From Quadrisphaera granulorum (GTDB lineage: Bacteria; Actinomycetota; Actinomycetes; Actinomycetales; Quadrisphaeraceae), in assembly GCF_003149145.1 (NCBI RefSeq), contig NZ_QGDQ01000033.1, positions 1 to 52,892 on the forward strand: a stretch of 52,892 bases of DNA. The letters run 5' to 3'. A program made the translations under genes and the position numbers. Positions 1 to 9,271 of this stretch are shown here, one piece after another; the first letter of the stretch is position 1, and every line of letters starts with the position of its first letter. The notes beneath the pieces were generated by a model, which was not told the DNA's origin, did no database searches, and saw nothing but the letters and a program-made list of their open reading frames with translations.

Positions 1-147
1 GCGCGCCGTGACCGGTTGGAGCGGGAGTTCGGGTGGCGGGTGTTGCCGGCGCGCAAGGGGGCGGTGCTGGGGCGGTCGTTGGAGCTGGAGCTGGCATTCG
101 GGGAGCTGCTGGGAATGGCTCCGAAGACCCGCGTCCGTGCGTGGTGA
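1..147 (+). CDS. C-terminal end of an unrecognised protein (5' partial)
   Basis: The frame is open from base 1 to a TGA at 145-147 and gives 48 residues ending in PKTRVRAW. The start lies outside the window. The peptide is rich in Arg and Leu (for example LEREFGWRVLPARKG), has no membrane segment and matches no family I can name. Codon use is GC-rich at third positions like the neighbours, which supports real coding. Four bases after the stop, two tandem 30-bp repeats begin and run up to the convergent VWA gene. No function is proposed. Confidence 0.5.
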   Translation, partial: ARRDRLEREFGWRVLPARKGAVLGRSLELELAFGELLGMAPKTRVRAW

Positions 148-150
148 GGG

Positions 151-210
151 TGGCGGACGCCCATGATCACGGCGGGAGGGTGGCGGACGCCCATGATCAC
201 GGCGGGAGGT
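151..210. repeat. Two tandem 30-bp repeats carrying CCATGATCACGG
   Basis: Bases 151-180 and 181-210 are identical except for the last base. Each holds GGCGGACGCCCATGATCACG around the palindromic core TGATCA. They fill the space between the preceding stop codon and the end of the convergent VWA gene; the last base of copy two is the first base of that gene's stop triplet (210-212 read in reverse). The same extended motif recurs at 3904-4022, 30669-30761 and 31285-31296. Confidence 0.9.
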
Positions 211-2360
211 CAGGAGACGCGGCGGCTGCCCGAGCCGCCGTTCCTGGCGCGCAGGTAGTCCGACACCACGAACTCCCCGAGCCGCTCCAGCGACGGCGCG
301 AACACCCGCCCGCCGTTGCGCCGCGCCATCGCGTCGGCGAAGCGCCGCAGGCCCGGGTCCTCGCCCAGCAGGAACGTGTTGATCGCCACGCGCGAGCGCG
401 TCATGGCGTCCACCTCGCCGATCGTCCGCCGCAGCGTCTCCGGCGACGTCGGCCAGTCGAACCACGCCTCGCCGTCGTCGTCGAGGTGCGCCGTCGGCTC
501 ACCGTCCGTGACCACCAGGACGATCGGCTGCGCGTCCGGGTGCCGCGACAGGTGCCGGCGCGCCAGCGCCAGCGCGTGCTGCAGGTTGGTGCCCTGGATC
601 CACGCCGGCTCGACCGCGGCCAGCTCGGCCGTGGACATCGTCCGCGCCGTCCTGTCGAACCCGATGATCTCGAACGCGTCGCTCGGGTGCTGCGTCGCCA
701 CGAGGTGCGCCAGCGCCATCGCGGTCTGCTTCATCGGCGCCCACCGGTCCTCGGCGTACATCGACCACGACAGGTCCACGCACAGCGCCACCGCCGCGCT
801 GGAGCGCCGCTCGGTCTCGGCCACCGCGAAGTCCTCCGGCAGCAACCGCACCCCCCTCTGCTCGAAAGAGGAGGACGACGACGACGGCGAGCGCGTCGCC
901 GCGGAGCGCATGACGGCCCGGCGCACCGTGGCGACGGCGTCGAGCGGTTGCTCGTCACCGAACTGCCACTCCCGCCAGGTGCCCGTGGCCTCACCGGCCG
1001 CACCGGCGGAGCGCTCGTCGTGCGAGCCCCTCCGAGACGACTCGAGGTCGGCGAAGACCCGGCGTAGCGCGGTCTGGCCGAGCCGGCGCAGCGCCTTGGG
1101 GGACAGCTGCAACTGGCTGGCCGGTCCGGTCAGCCAGCCCTGCCGCTTGAGCTCGCGCTCCAGCTCGGCGAGACGGCGCAGCTGGTGGGCGGCGCCGGTG
1201 CCCAGCTGGCGCTCGACAGCTTCGACGTCGACGTCGTCCAGCCCCTGTCCTGGCCCGTCCATCGCCAGCTGGTCGTCGAGATCGTCCAGGTCCGCCAGTT
1301 CGGCCAGCGCCCCCGTGGCGTCGTCCATCCCGAGAGGCTGGGAGCCGTTGAAGGACTCCCGCCCACGACCCCGCATGAAGGCGCCGGGGCGCAGGTCCTG
1401 CAGGTGCTGGTTGAGCGCGCTGACCTCGGCCTCGAGCCCGGCGTCGGCCATGGCCTGCGCCATGAGCTGCTGCAGCTGGCTGCGCTCCTCCTTCGACAGC
1501 GACCGCATGAGCCGCTGCATGGCGGCGGCGCGCTGTGCGAGGGCGTCGAGCAGCTCGTCGACGTCGCGCGGGTTCTCCGGGAACGCCTCGCCGTGCTTGT
1601 CCATGAACTCGGCGAACTGCTGCGTGGTGTCCTCACCGCGCTCGTGCGCGGCGAGCAAGGCGTTGAGGTCCCCGAGGAGCTCCTTGACGCCCTCCATCGA
1701 CGGCCCGGACTGACCCTGGCCGCCCTCGCCGCCCTGACCCTGCTGACCCATCTGTCCGAGCCCGGGGATCTGCGCCCGCAGCGCCTGCTGGCGAAGGTCG
1801 TCGAGGATCTCCTCGTACAGCTGCTTCGCCGCCGGTGAGGTCCAGTCGTAGTCGGCCAGCTCACGGACCGCCGCTGCCGTGCGCCGCGGCAGCGCGTCGA
1901 GCTGGGCGTGCGCCAGCTGCGCCTCCATCACGTCGGCCGCCGCGCTGTCAGTGCTGCCCGCGCTGTCTGCGGCGTCCGGGCCGTCGGCGGCACCCGCGTC
2001 CTCGCCGCTGGCCGACTGCCGCTCGGCGGCCTCGGCGGCCTTCTGGTCCAGCGCCGAGCGCTCGGTGGTCAGCGCCTGGTCGAGCTTCTCCCGCGCCTGC
2101 TGCAGCGACCCGGCCAGGTCGCCGGAGGCGCGGAGCTGCTCGCGCCGGCGCCGCACGCGTTCCCGCAGCTCGTCGAGCCCTTCCCGGCGGCCTCGGTCGT
2201 CCTCGAGTCCGCGCCGCAGGAGGTCGCGCAGCGCCTCGGCCAGCGACCGCCCCTGCATGACATCCCGTCCGATCGCGTCGACCGCCGCGCGCACGTCGTA
2301 CGGAGGGGCGAGCGGGTCAGCGCCGCCGTCCCACGCGCCGTACCGGTAGGCCCTGCTCAT
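210..2360 (-). CDS. VWA-domain protein, partner of a MoxR-type ATPase
   Basis: 716 residues, ATG start at 2360. The C-terminal third is a von Willebrand factor A domain with an apparent metal-ion-dependent adhesion site: DLSWSM at about 529-534, GTN near 590 and TDGEP near 618. The N-terminal two thirds are charged, Gln/Glu-rich and predicted helical, with an Ala/Asp/Ser-rich linker near 130-150 and a Ser run (SPSSSSSSF) just before the VWA region. It lies 51 bases downstream of the AAA+ gene on the same strand. Such pairs resemble the I and D subunits of metal chelatases: the ATPase remodels or loads a target and the VWA subunit binds it. The substrate is unknown here. The gene ends inside the last base of a 30-bp repeat. 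Confidence 0.85.
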   Translation of the reverse strand: MSRAYRYGAWDGGADPLAPPYDVRAAVDAIGRDVMQGRSLAEALRDLLRRGLEDDRGRREGLDELRERVRRRREQLRASGDLAGSLQQAREKLDQALTTERSALDQKAAEAAERQSASGEDAGAADGPDAADSAGSTDSAAADVMEAQLAHAQLDALPRRTAAAVRELADYDWTSPAAKQLYEEILDDLRQQALRAQIPGLGQMGQQGQGGEGGQGQSGPSMEGVKELLGDLNALLAAHERGEDTTQQFAEFMDKHGEAFPENPRDVDELLDALAQRAAAMQRLMRSLSKEERSQLQQLMAQAMADAGLEAEVSALNQHLQDLRPGAFMRGRGRESFNGSQPLGMDDATGALAELADLDDLDDQLAMDGPGQGLDDVDVEAVERQLGTGAAHQLRRLAELERELKRQGWLTGPASQLQLSPKALRRLGQTALRRVFADLESSRRGSHDERSAGAAGEATGTWREWQFGDEQPLDAVATVRRAVMRSAATRSPSSSSSSFEQRGVRLLPEDFAVAETERRSSAAVALCVDLSWSMYAEDRWAPMKQTAMALAHLVATQHPSDAFEIIGFDRTARTMSTAELAAVEPAWIQGTNLQHALALARRHLSRHPDAQPIVLVVTDGEPTAHLDDDGEAWFDWPTSPETLRRTIGEVDAMTRSRVAINTFLLGEDPGLRRFADAMARRNGGRVFAPSLERLGEFVVSDYLRARNGGSGSRRVS

Positions 2361-2411
2361 CGCGTCCCCCTCGCAGCCCGCGCCGCCGTCGTCGTCGTCC
2401 TGCTCAGCCCG

Positions 2412-3857
2412 TCAGCCGCCGTAGACGGCGCGGTCGCCGTGGCCGTCGCTGCCGGCCTCGACGTCCTTGGCCAGCCGCCGCGTCAGGTGCAGGCCTTCGA
2501 GCACCATCTCCACCCCGGACGCGGCCTGGCCGGGGGTCGGGGCCTCGGGCAGGTCGAGCCGTGCCAGCACGCGCGCCAGCCCCTCGACCCGCCCCACCTG
2601 CGCGAGCAGCTCGGAGCTGCTCACCAGCTCGCCCGTGAAGACCGTGCCGCCCTCGGAGACCAGCGACGTGAAGCCCGACAGGTCGGCGCCGCCGAGCCGG
2701 GCCCGGAAGACCTCCGCCACGGCCGTGCGGAGCAGGTGGACGAGCACCTCCTCCTCGCGGCCCTCCTCGCCGGACTCGAACTCGACCTTGCCACGCAGCG
2801 TCGGCACCACGCCGTAGGTGTCGCCCACGCGCGCCACGGGTTCGTCGCCCGTGAGCGCTGCGCGCCGCAGCGCCGCTCCCGACAGCGTCTCGGCGGCGGC
2901 CACGGCGAAGCGCGCCGAGACGCCGGAGCGCGCGTCGACCGCGGGCGACTCGCGCACCGCCCGCGTGAACCGGGCCACCACCTCGAGCAGGTGGCGCGGC
3001 ACGTCGGCCACGAGTCGGGCCTCCTGGGCCACGAGCTCCACCTCGAGGTCGACGTCGAGCGGGTAGTGCGTGCGCACCTCCGCCCCGAACCTGTCCTTGA
3101 GCGGCGTGATGATGCGGCCGCGGTTGGTGTAGTCCTCGGGGTTGGCGCTGGCGACGACGAGCACGTCGAGCGGCAGCCGCAGCGTGTAGCCGCGGACCTG
3201 CACGTCACGCTCCTCGAGCACGTTGAGCAGCGAGACCTGGATGCGCTCGGCGAGGTCGGGCAGCTCGTTGACGGCGAAGATCCCGCGGTGCGTGCGCGGC
3301 ACCAGGCCGAAGTGGATGGTCTCGGGGTCGCCCAGCGTGCGGCCCTCGGCGATGCGGACCGGGTCGACGTCGCCGATGAGGTCACCGACGGACGTGTCCG
3401 GCGTGGCCAGCTTCTCCGCGTACCGCTCGGAGCGGTGACGCCAGGTGACCGGCAGGTCGTCGCCCAGTTCGCGCGCCCGGCGGACCGAGGCCGGGGTGAT
3501 GGGCTCCAGGGGGTGCTCGCCCAGCTCGGAGCCCTCGATGACGGGCGTCCACTCGTCGAGCAGCGCCACGAGGGAGCGGATGAGGCGGGTCTTGCCCTGG
3601 CCGCGCTCCCCGAGGAGCACGAGGTCGTGCCCGGCGAGCAGGGCCCGCTCCACCTCGGGCAGCACGGTGTCGTCGAAGCCGACGACGCCGGGGAAGCGGG
3701 GCTCGCCGGCGCGCATGCGGGCCAGGAGGTTCTCGCGCAGCTCGGCCTTGACCGAGCGGGGCTGCGCCTGGGGCAGGCCGCTGTTGCGCAGGGCGCCCAG
3801 CGTGGTGGGCAGGTCGGTCGGTGCGGTGGGAAGGACGGACGTCGTGTGCGTCACCAC
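2412..3857 (-). CDS. MoxR/magnesium-chelatase-type AAA+ ATPase
   Basis: 481 residues. Walker A is GERGQGKTR at about 83-91, and the Walker B region is GIFAVNELPDL, with Asn-Glu where many relatives have Asp-Glu. The arginine-finger region follows ASANPEDYTNRGRIITPLKDR, which is typical of the MoxR/ChlI group. A long C-terminal helical lid follows. It is probably the first gene of a two-gene unit with the VWA gene 51 bases downstream. The 5' side faces rarA across a region packed with inverted repeats, so its promoter must lie within or next to them. Substrate and role are not shown by the sequence; the ATPase assignment is secure. Confidence 0.88.
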   Translation of the reverse strand: MVTHTTSVLPTAPTDLPTTLGALRNSGLPQAQPRSVKAELRENLLARMRAGEPRFPGVVGFDDTVLPEVERALLAGHDLVLLGERGQGKTRLIRSLVALLDEWTPVIEGSELGEHPLEPITPASVRRARELGDDLPVTWRHRSERYAEKLATPDTSVGDLIGDVDPVRIAEGRTLGDPETIHFGLVPRTHRGIFAVNELPDLAERIQVSLLNVLEERDVQVRGYTLRLPLDVLVVASANPEDYTNRGRIITPLKDRFGAEVRTHYPLDVDLEVELVAQEARLVADVPRHLLEVVARFTRAVRESPAVDARSGVSARFAVAAAETLSGAALRRAALTGDEPVARVGDTYGVVPTLRGKVEFESGEEGREEEVLVHLLRTAVAEVFRARLGGADLSGFTSLVSEGGTVFTGELVSSSELLAQVGRVEGLARVLARLDLPEAPTPGQAASGVEMVLEGLHLTRRLAKDVEAGSDGHGDRAVYGG

Positions 3858-3903
3858 CTCACGCTACGTCCGGATCGTCCGGAACGCGCCACCTCGTCCC
3901 TCA

Positions 3904-4022
3904 CCCTCTCCGTGATCATGGACGACAGGTGCGCCTTCCCGCCGTGATCATGGGCGTCCGCCACCCTCGCAGGTGGCGGACGCCCATGATCACGGTCGGA
4001 GGTCTCATGATCACGGAGAGGG
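3904..4022. repeat. Nested inverted repeats between divergent genes
   Basis: The inner arms (3942-3965 and 3972-3995) are a perfect 24-bp inverted repeat with a 6-base loop. The outer arms (3904-3920 and 4006-4022) are a perfect 17-bp inverted repeat enclosing the inner hairpin. Each arm contains a CCRTGATCAYGG-type motif, four copies in all (3910, 3942, 3984, 4005). The right outer arm ends inside the purine-rich ribosome-binding region of rarA. The 183-base gap between the MoxR-type gene and rarA holds nothing else I can identify, so both promoters must overlap this structure. Confidence 0.92.
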
Positions 4023-4040
4023 GAAGGGGGGCGTGCTGGG

Positions 4041-5504
4041 ATGGGCGCCGTGAGTGACCTGTTCAGCGACGGCCTCGGGGAGGACGACGACGAGAGCGGC
4101 GCCGGCCGCCACGGGGCTGCGCCCCCACCGCGCTCCGTCCGGGCCCCGCTGGCCGTCCGGATGCGCCCTCGCACCCTCGACGAGGTCGCCGGTCAGCAGC
4201 ACCTGCTCACCCCCGGCGCGCCGCTGCGCCGCCTCGTGGAGGGAGGCGACGGCCGCGCCGGGCCGGCCTCGGTGCTGCTCTGGGGTCCGCCCGGCACGGG
4301 CAAGACGACTCTGGCCCACGTGGTCGCGCGCGGCACCGGGTGGCGCTTCGAGGAGCTCAGCGCCGTCACCGCCGGCGTCAAGGACGTCCGCCGCGTGCTC
4401 GACGCCGCCAAGACCGCCCGCGACCTCCACGACCGCCGGACCGTCCTCTTCCTCGACGAGATCCACCGGTTCACCAAGGCCCAGCAGGACGCCCTGCTCC
4501 CCGGCGTGGAGGAGCGCTGGGTGGTGCTGATCGCCGCCACCACGGAGAACCCCAGCTTCTCCGTGGTCTCACCGCTGCTCAGCCGCTCCCTGCTGCTGCG
4601 CCTGGCGCCGCTCACCGACGACGACGTCCGCGACCTGCTCCAGCGCGCCGTCTCCGACCAGCGCGGTCTGGCCGGCCAGGTGGCCCTCGACGACGACGCA
4701 CTGGCCCACCTCGTCCGGCTGGCCGGGGGTGACGCTCGCCGGGCCCTCACGGCCCTGGAGGCGGCTGCCGGCCTCGCGCTGGACGCCCGCGCGTCCTCGT
4801 CGTCGTCCTCAGAACCCGAGGAGGACGACGACGGCGACTGCGACGACGCTGCCGCCGCGGCTGGCGCCGCCCGCGTCGACCTGGCGGCGGCCGAGCGGGC
4901 CGTCGACATCGCCGCGGTGCGATACGACCGCGGCGGGGACCAGCACTACGACGTCGCGAGCGCGCTCATCAAGAGCCTGCGAGGCTCCGACGTCGACGCC
5001 GCCCTCCACTACCTCGCGCGCATGCTGGAGGCGGGGGAGGACCCCCGCTTCGTGGCCCGGCGGCTGGTGATCTCGGCGAGCGAGGACGTCGGCATGGCCG
5101 ACCCCAGCGCCCTGCAGACGGCGGTGGCCGCAGCCCAGGCGGTGCAGCTCATCGGGATGCCGGAGGCGCGGATCGTGCTGGCCCAGGCCGTGGTGCACCT
5201 GGCCACCGCCCCCAAGAGCAACGCCGCCTACCTGGGGATCGACGCGGCCATCGCGGACGTGCGCGCCGGCCGCGGCGGTCCGGTGCCGCCGCACCTGCGC
5301 GACGCGCACTACGCCGGGGCGCAGAAGATCGGCCACGGTCAGGGCTACGTGTACGCCCACGACGCCCCGCACGCGGTGGCCTCGCAGCAGTACGCCCCGG
5401 ACGACCTCGCCGGCCGCGAGTACTACCGACCCACCGACCGCGGGGTGGAGCGCGACATCGGCGCCCGCCTGCAGCGGATCAGGGCGCTCCTGCGCCAGCG
5501 TTGA
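4041..5504 (+). CDS. rarA: Replication-associated recombination protein A (AAA+ ATPase)
   Basis: 487 residues. RarA (MgsA) is a clamp-loader-like ATPase acting at stalled replication forks. Seen here: [16 protein letters not shown] near 41-56, Walker [10 protein letters not shown] near 82-90, Walker B FLDEIHRF, sensor region AATTENPSF, and the C-terminal tetramerisation region with SEDVGMADP and PKSNAAY. A low-complexity Ser/Glu/Asp insertion (about residues 252-270) sits between the ATPase and C-terminal domains. ATG 4041 is chosen because a GGGAAGGGGGG stretch lies about 10 bases upstream; an in-frame GTG at 4050 would give the more familiar N-terminus (M)SDLF and cannot be excluded. The 3' end overlaps the convergent diguanylate cyclase gene by 26 bases. 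Confidence 0.95.
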   Translation: MGAVSDLFSDGLGEDDDESGAGRHGAAPPPRSVRAPLAVRMRPRTLDEVAGQQHLLTPGAPLRRLVEGGDGRAGPASVLLWGPPGTGKTTLAHVVARGTGWRFEELSAVTAGVKDVRRVLDAAKTARDLHDRRTVLFLDEIHRFTKAQQDALLPGVEERWVVLIAATTENPSFSVVSPLLSRSLLLRLAPLTDDDVRDLLQRAVSDQRGLAGQVALDDDALAHLVRLAGGDARRALTALEAAAGLALDARASSSSSSEPEEDDDGDCDDAAAAAGAARVDLAAAERAVDIAAVRYDRGGDQHYDVASALIKSLRGSDVDAALHYLARMLEAGEDPRFVARRLVISASEDVGMADPSALQTAVAAAQAVQLIGMPEARIVLAQAVVHLATAPKSNAAYLGIDAAIADVRAGRGGPVPPHLRDAHYAGAQKIGHGQGYVYAHDAPHAVASQQYAPDDLAGREYYRPTDRGVERDIGARLQRIRALLRQR

Positions 5505-6687
5505 GTTCCACGGCGCTGGCGTCGTCGTTGGAGTCGTTGGAGTCGTTGGAGTCGTCGGTCGTCCCGGCGGCCGACGCCAGCACCACGCAGTTCCTGCCGG
5601 TGCGCTTGGCGGTGTAGAGGGCGATGTCGGCCCGGGCGATGAGCCGGTGCACCTCCGCGACCGGGTCGGCATCCGGGGCCGGGGGATCGCTCGTCGTGCT
5701 GACGGTGACGCCGATGCTCACCGTGACGGCGCGCCCGTGCGGCATGGGCGCCTCGCTCACGGCCTGGCGTAGCCGCTCGGCCGACGCCATGGCCGCCTCC
5801 GCGTCGGGCCAGCGGCCCACCCACGCGAACTCCTCGCCGCCGTGACGCACGAGGAGGTCGGTCGCGCGGACGTGCTGGCGCATGACGTCGGCAACCGCCC
5901 GCAGCACGACGTCGCCCGCGGCATGGCCGAATTCGTCGTTGACGCGCTTGAAGTGGTCGACGTCGACGACGGCGACGCCGATGTGGCCACCCCCGTCCCG
6001 GGCACGGGAGTCGAACGGGGCGCCGAGGGCGGCGACACCCCAGGCGTCACCCCTCGCGGCGTGCTCCTCCAGCCCGCGGCGATTGAGGAGGCCTGTCAAG
6101 GGGTCGGTGACCGCCTGGCGCAGGGCGGTGTCTGCCGCGTCGCGCAGCCGCGACTCCAGGCGCAGCATGACGAGTGTCGGCGTGAGCACCGAGATCATCG
6201 TGCAGGCGGCGGCAAAGATCCCCAGCCCGATCCCGGCGCGGGCGCCCACTGCAGTAAACGAGACAGCGACGGACGCGACGGCCGCCGTAGCGAGCACCAC
6301 CCGGACGACGCTGGCGCTCCAGCGGATCCCCGTGGCGATGGGGATGGTGACCAGGGCTACCGCGGTGCACCACGGCACGCCGGGGATGGCGCTGAACACG
6401 CCCATCGTCGCCATCGCGACCACGTGACCGAGCGGGATGACGGCGGCCTCGCGCCCGACGTCTCCCCGTCGCACGATGGTGTACGAGCCGGCGCACAGCC
6501 ACCAGACGCCGCACGTGGCGGTCAAGGCGATCTGCGGACCGGCCGTCGCCGCCGCCCACGGCAGGGGGACCTCGCCGGTGGCCTGCACTGCGAGCAGCAC
6601 GGCGTGAGCTGCCGCGATGAGCAGCCCCAGCGCCGACGGCAACCACCAGCGATCCTGTGGTGCGGCCGACCTCCGAAGGAGATCCAC
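5479..6687 (-). CDS. Membrane-bound GGDEF diguanylate cyclase
   Basis: 402 residues, GTG start. About six hydrophobic segments lie between residues 15 and 175, followed by a GGDEF domain beginning [11 protein letters not shown] (about 194). The active-site motif is GGEEF at 283-287, and RATD at 274-277 is exactly five residues upstream, a canonical RxxD inhibitory site for c-di-GMP feedback. It should make c-di-GMP from two GTP at the membrane; no named sensor domain is visible, so the input is unknown. The C-terminus carries a repetitive [12 protein letters not shown] tail from a trinucleotide-type repeat near 5525-5555. A GGAGG directly abuts the GTG, which is too close for a good ribosome site, so the start is uncertain. 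It overlaps rarA by 26 bases. Confidence 0.9.
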   Translation of the reverse strand: MDLLRRSAAPQDRWWLPSALGLLIAAAHAVLLAVQATGEVPLPWAAATAGPQIALTATCGVWWLCAGSYTIVRRGDVGREAAVIPLGHVVAMATMGVFSAIPGVPWCTAVALVTIPIATGIRWSASVVRVVLATAAVASVAVSFTAVGARAGIGLGIFAAACTMISVLTPTLVMLRLESRLRDAADTALRQAVTDPLTGLLNRRGLEEHAARGDAWGVAALGAPFDSRARDGGGHIGVAVVDVDHFKRVNDEFGHAAGDVVLRAVADVMRQHVRATDLLVRHGGEEFAWVGRWPDAEAAMASAERLRQAVSEAPMPHGRAVTVSIGVTVSTTSDPPAPDADPVAEVHRLIARADIALYTAKRTGRNCVVLASAAGTTDDSNDSNDSNDDASAVELNAGAGAP

Positions 6688-6736
6688 CCTCCGTGCATCG
6701 GTCGTTGTGCGTGCCGGCTTGACCGGTGAGCTGCGG

Positions 6737-6778
6737 TAGTGTTCTCCGCTGGTGCTGAGCCCGTCGTCTGATGACGGG
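6737..6778 (+). promoter_or_regulatory. Candidate -10 and leader hairpin upstream of rpsD
   Basis: TAGTGT at 6737-6742 resembles an actinobacterial -10. The nearest -35-like TTGACC (6719-6724) is only 12 bases upstream, so the promoter is weakly supported. Downstream, CCCGTC (6760-6765) and GACGGG (6773-6778) can form a short hairpin in the roughly 165-base leader. Leader-based autoregulation by S4 is known in other bacteria; nothing here proves it. Confidence 0.25.
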
Positions 6779-6907
6779 GGAGCGCCTCGTGGTCACCGCC
6801 CCAGCCGGGGCGTGGAGGCCGCCGTCGTTCGCTGGTCGTCCCGCTCGGTCCGAGTGGCGGGGTCACCGACCACGAGTGCCCGCCCCGAGAAGGAGAGTCA
6901 CCAGCTC

Positions 6908-7534
6908 GTGTCCCACTCCAACCGCAACCGTCGCCAGGTCCGCCTGTCCCGCGCCCTCGGGGTGCCGCTCACGCCGAAGGCGGCGCGCTACTTCGAGGTC
7001 CGCCCCTACCCACCGGGCGAGCACGGCCGTGCCCGTCGCCGCACGGAGTCCGAGTACTCCCTGGGCCTGCGCCAGAAGCAGCTCCTGCGTGCTCAGTACG
7101 GCATCCGTGAGGCGCAGCTGCGCAACACGTTCGAGGAGGCCCGCCGTTCGCAGGGCCGCACCGGTGACGTGCTCGTCGAGCTGCTCGAGATGCGCCTCGA
7201 CGCCCTCGTGCTGCGCTCCGGCCTGGCCCGCACCATCGCTCAGGCGCGCCAGCTCGTGGTGCACCGCCACATCCTCGTCGACGGCGTCCGTGTCGACCGT
7301 CCGTCGTTCCGCGTGAGCCCGGGCCAGATCATCTCGGTGCACTCCAAGAGCGCCTCGCTGACGCCGTTCCAGGTGGCTGCTGCCGGCGCCCACCGCGACG
7401 TCCTGCCGACGCTGCCGGGTTACCTCGAGGTGCAGCTGGCCGACCTCAAGGTCCGCCTGGCTCGTCGCCCCACCCGCGAGGAGATCCCCGTGACCTGTGA
7501 GGTCTCTCGCGTCGTCGAGTTCTACGCTCGCTGA
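6908..7534 (+). CDS. rpsD: 30S ribosomal protein S4
   Basis: 208 residues. S4 binds 16S rRNA early in small-subunit assembly. The sequence has the conserved YPPGEHGRARRR and SEYSLGLRQKQ blocks and a C-terminal S4 RNA-binding domain (RLDALVLRSGLARTIAQARQ, then HRHILVDGVRV). No N-terminal zinc-binding Cys cluster is present, so this is the zinc-independent form. GTG 6908 is selected because GAAGGAG (6889-6895) precedes it by 12 bases and the protein then begins (M)SHSNRNRRQVRL; a longer frame upstream lacks S4 similarity. It stands alone rather than in the alpha operon, as in Streptomyces. A strong hairpin follows at 7584-7615. Confidence 0.97.
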   Translation: MSHSNRNRRQVRLSRALGVPLTPKAARYFEVRPYPPGEHGRARRRTESEYSLGLRQKQLLRAQYGIREAQLRNTFEEARRSQGRTGDVLVELLEMRLDALVLRSGLARTIAQARQLVVHRHILVDGVRVDRPSFRVSPGQIISVHSKSASLTPFQVAAAGAHRDVLPTLPGYLEVQLADLKVRLARRPTREEIPVTCEVSRVVEFYAR

Positions 7535-8784
7535 CCCGCGATCTCAGCAGTCCCCGCGGCGGCCGCCGCCGAGGGCTTGCCGGAGCCCCCGTCCCGCACC
7601 TGCGGGGCGGGGGCTCTGTCGTGGGTGCTGGCTCTGTCGTCGGTGCCGTCGTTTCCGTGGTGGGGGTCGGCGTCAGTGGGCAGCTGAGGTGCCGCGAGGA
7701 CGACGCGGTCGCGTCCCGCGCGCTTGGCCTCGTAGAGCGCGACGTCGGCGCGGACCAGCAGGCGCGAGAGCGCCTCGGCGTCCGGCGCCGCGTGTGTGGC
7801 GTCGGTCGAGAACGCCACTCCCGCGCTCGTGGTGACGGGTATGCCCTGCGACGGCGCGGCGGCCACCGCAGCGCGTAGACGGTCGGCGCTGGCGTGGGCC
7901 TCCTCGGCGTCGGCCCAGCTACCCACCCAGGCGAGCTCCTCCCCACCGAGGCGTACGAGCAGGTCACCCTGGCGGGTGTGCGCGCGCATGACGTCGGCCA
8001 CGCGCCGGAGCACGTCGTCGCCGGCGTCGTGGCCGTGCTCGTCGTTGATGCGTTTGAAGTGGTCGAGGTCCAGTGCCACGACGGCCGCCCGGTGACCCCC
8101 GGGCGCGGCGGCGCGCACCGCACCGAACGCCTGCGCCAGCGCTCTGCGGTTGAGCAGCCCGGTCAGCGGGTCCGTCCGCGCCGCCTGGTCCGCCCGGGCC
8201 AGCGCCTCGTCCAGTGCGGCCTTGGCGGACAGCACCAGCTGGCAGGCGCCCAGGGTGGCCGCCACGGTGAAGCCGGCGACGGCCAGGCTGGTGACCGAGG
8301 TTCCGAAGGTGCCCAGCTGCAGCATCACCTGGCCTACGAGCACGACGGGGAGCACGACTCGCGCCACGGCCAGCGACGTGAAGGAGCACGTCGAGAGGAG
8401 CATCCCCACGAGGCCCACGGCGATGAAGGCCACGTGCGTCGGAGGCTGGGCGAACAGACCGTTGACGACGGCGATCACGGCTCCGGTCGAGCAGAGCCCG
8501 GCGACCTCTCCGTCGCGCAGGCGCGTGCCGCGCGTCTTCACCCAGACCAGCAGCACCACCCAGACGCCGGCGCTCGCGAGGATCACATCGACGCGGGCGG
8601 GTGCGCCGGTCAACCAGATCACCAGCAGATGGACGGCATGCACCGCGAGGACGGTGTACGCCTGGTAGCCCAGCGTCGCGGCAGCGGACCAGGTCCCGAC
8701 GTCCGGTCCGCTCAGCGACGGGACGAGGCGGGCCATGAAGGGAAGATCGACAGCTCTTGGGTCTCCTTGAGCTGGTGCGCTCAT
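7522..8784 (-). CDS. Membrane-bound GGDEF diguanylate cyclase (GGEEL variant)
   Basis: 420 residues from an ATG at 8784; an in-frame ATG at 8736 is an alternative and neither has a good ribosome site. Several hydrophobic segments (about residues 28-185) precede a GGDEF domain starting [11 protein letters not shown]. The signature is GGEEL near 280-284 with an RQGD inhibitory site five residues before it, so c-di-GMP synthesis with product inhibition is expected. The Phe-to-Leu change at the last signature position is conservative. A roughly 50-residue disordered His/Asp/Ala-rich tail ends the protein and overlaps the rpsD terminator hairpin. It is convergent with rpsD by 13 bases and divergent from the alaS unit. 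It resembles the cyclase at 5479-6687 in layout, suggesting paralogy. Confidence 0.88.
   Translation of the reverse strand: MSAPAQGDPRAVDLPFMARLVPSLSGPDVGTWSAAATLGYQAYTVLAVHAVHLLVIWLTGAPARVDVILASAGVWVVLLVWVKTRGTRLRDGEVAGLCSTGAVIAVVNGLFAQPPTHVAFIAVGLVGMLLSTCSFTSLAVARVVLPVVLVGQVMLQLGTFGTSVTSLAVAGFTVAATLGACQLVLSAKAALDEALARADQAARTDPLTGLLNRRALAQAFGAVRAAAPGGHRAAVVALDLDHFKRINDEHGHDAGDDVLRRVADVMRAHTRQGDLLVRLGGEELAWVGSWADAEEAHASADRLRAAVAAAPSQGIPVTTSAGVAFSTDATHAAPDAEALSRLLVRADVALYEAKRAGRDRVVLAAPQLPTDADPHHGNDGTDDRASTHDRAPAPQVRDGGSGKPSAAAAAGTAEIAGQRA
7584..7615 (+). terminator. Terminator hairpin of rpsD
   Basis: Arms 7584-7598 and 7601-7615 form a 15-base stem with one G-T wobble and a minimal loop, rich in G/C and starting 49 bases after the rpsD stop. 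No long T-run follows. It lies within the 3' coding end of the convergent cyclase gene, so both functions share the sequence. Confidence 0.7.
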
Positions 8785-8888
8785 CCGCCGCACCACGCGA
8801 ACGCCGCCACCTGGCCTCGGACGCCTGCGCGGTAGGGTCGCCGGGCACCCCGCTGGTTGGGTCACCGCCCCAGAACTCAGGAGTCCCC

Positions 8889-9269
8889 TTGTCCGTCGGA
8901 GATGTCGCGGGGCTCATCGCGGCCCTCGCCTTCGTCGTCCTGGTCGCCCTGCTGGCGCGGCCCATCCTCAAGCTGGGCCAGGTGCTCGACGAGGCCCGCG
9001 CCGCCATCAAGGGCGTGTCCGACTCCACCGTCCCGCTCATCGCCGAGGTGACCACCACGGTCGGCCAGGCGAACGAGCAGATGGAGAAGATCGACACCAT
9101 CACCACGAACGCGGCGCAGATCACCACTAACGCCTCGGCGCTGACGGCGCTGTTCGCCGCCACGCTCGGCTCGCCGGTGGTGCGGGTCGCGGCCTTCACC
9201 TACGGCGTCCGCCAGGCCGTCAACGGTCGTCGCGCGGGTCGCCGCGCCGCCGCCCGTCAGGGGGCCTGA
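8889..9269 (+). CDS. DUF948-type single-pass membrane protein
   Basis: 126 residues. An N-terminal membrane segment (GLIAALAFVVLVALLARPIL) is followed by a helical region with heptad-like spacing (QVLDEARAAIKGV, TTTVGQANEQMEKIDTITTNAAQITTNASAL), as in DUF948 proteins found upstream of alaS in actinobacteria. The start is a TTG at 8889: CAGGAG (8878-8883) lies five bases before it and the protein then begins (M)SVGDVAGL. Longer readings add 44 residues without family resemblance. It is followed after two bases by the small protein gene and then alaS. The function of the family is not established. Confidence 0.8.
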   Translation: MSVGDVAGLIAALAFVVLVALLARPILKLGQVLDEARAAIKGVSDSTVPLIAEVTTTVGQANEQMEKIDTITTNAAQITTNASALTALFAATLGSPVVRVAAFTYGVRQAVNGRRAGRRAAARQGA

Positions 9270-9271
9270 GC

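Noticed and set aside
7850-7960. Degenerate, inactive cyclase because of GGEEL
   Set aside because: Leu at the last signature position is a conservative change, and the inhibitory site and the rest of the domain are intact.
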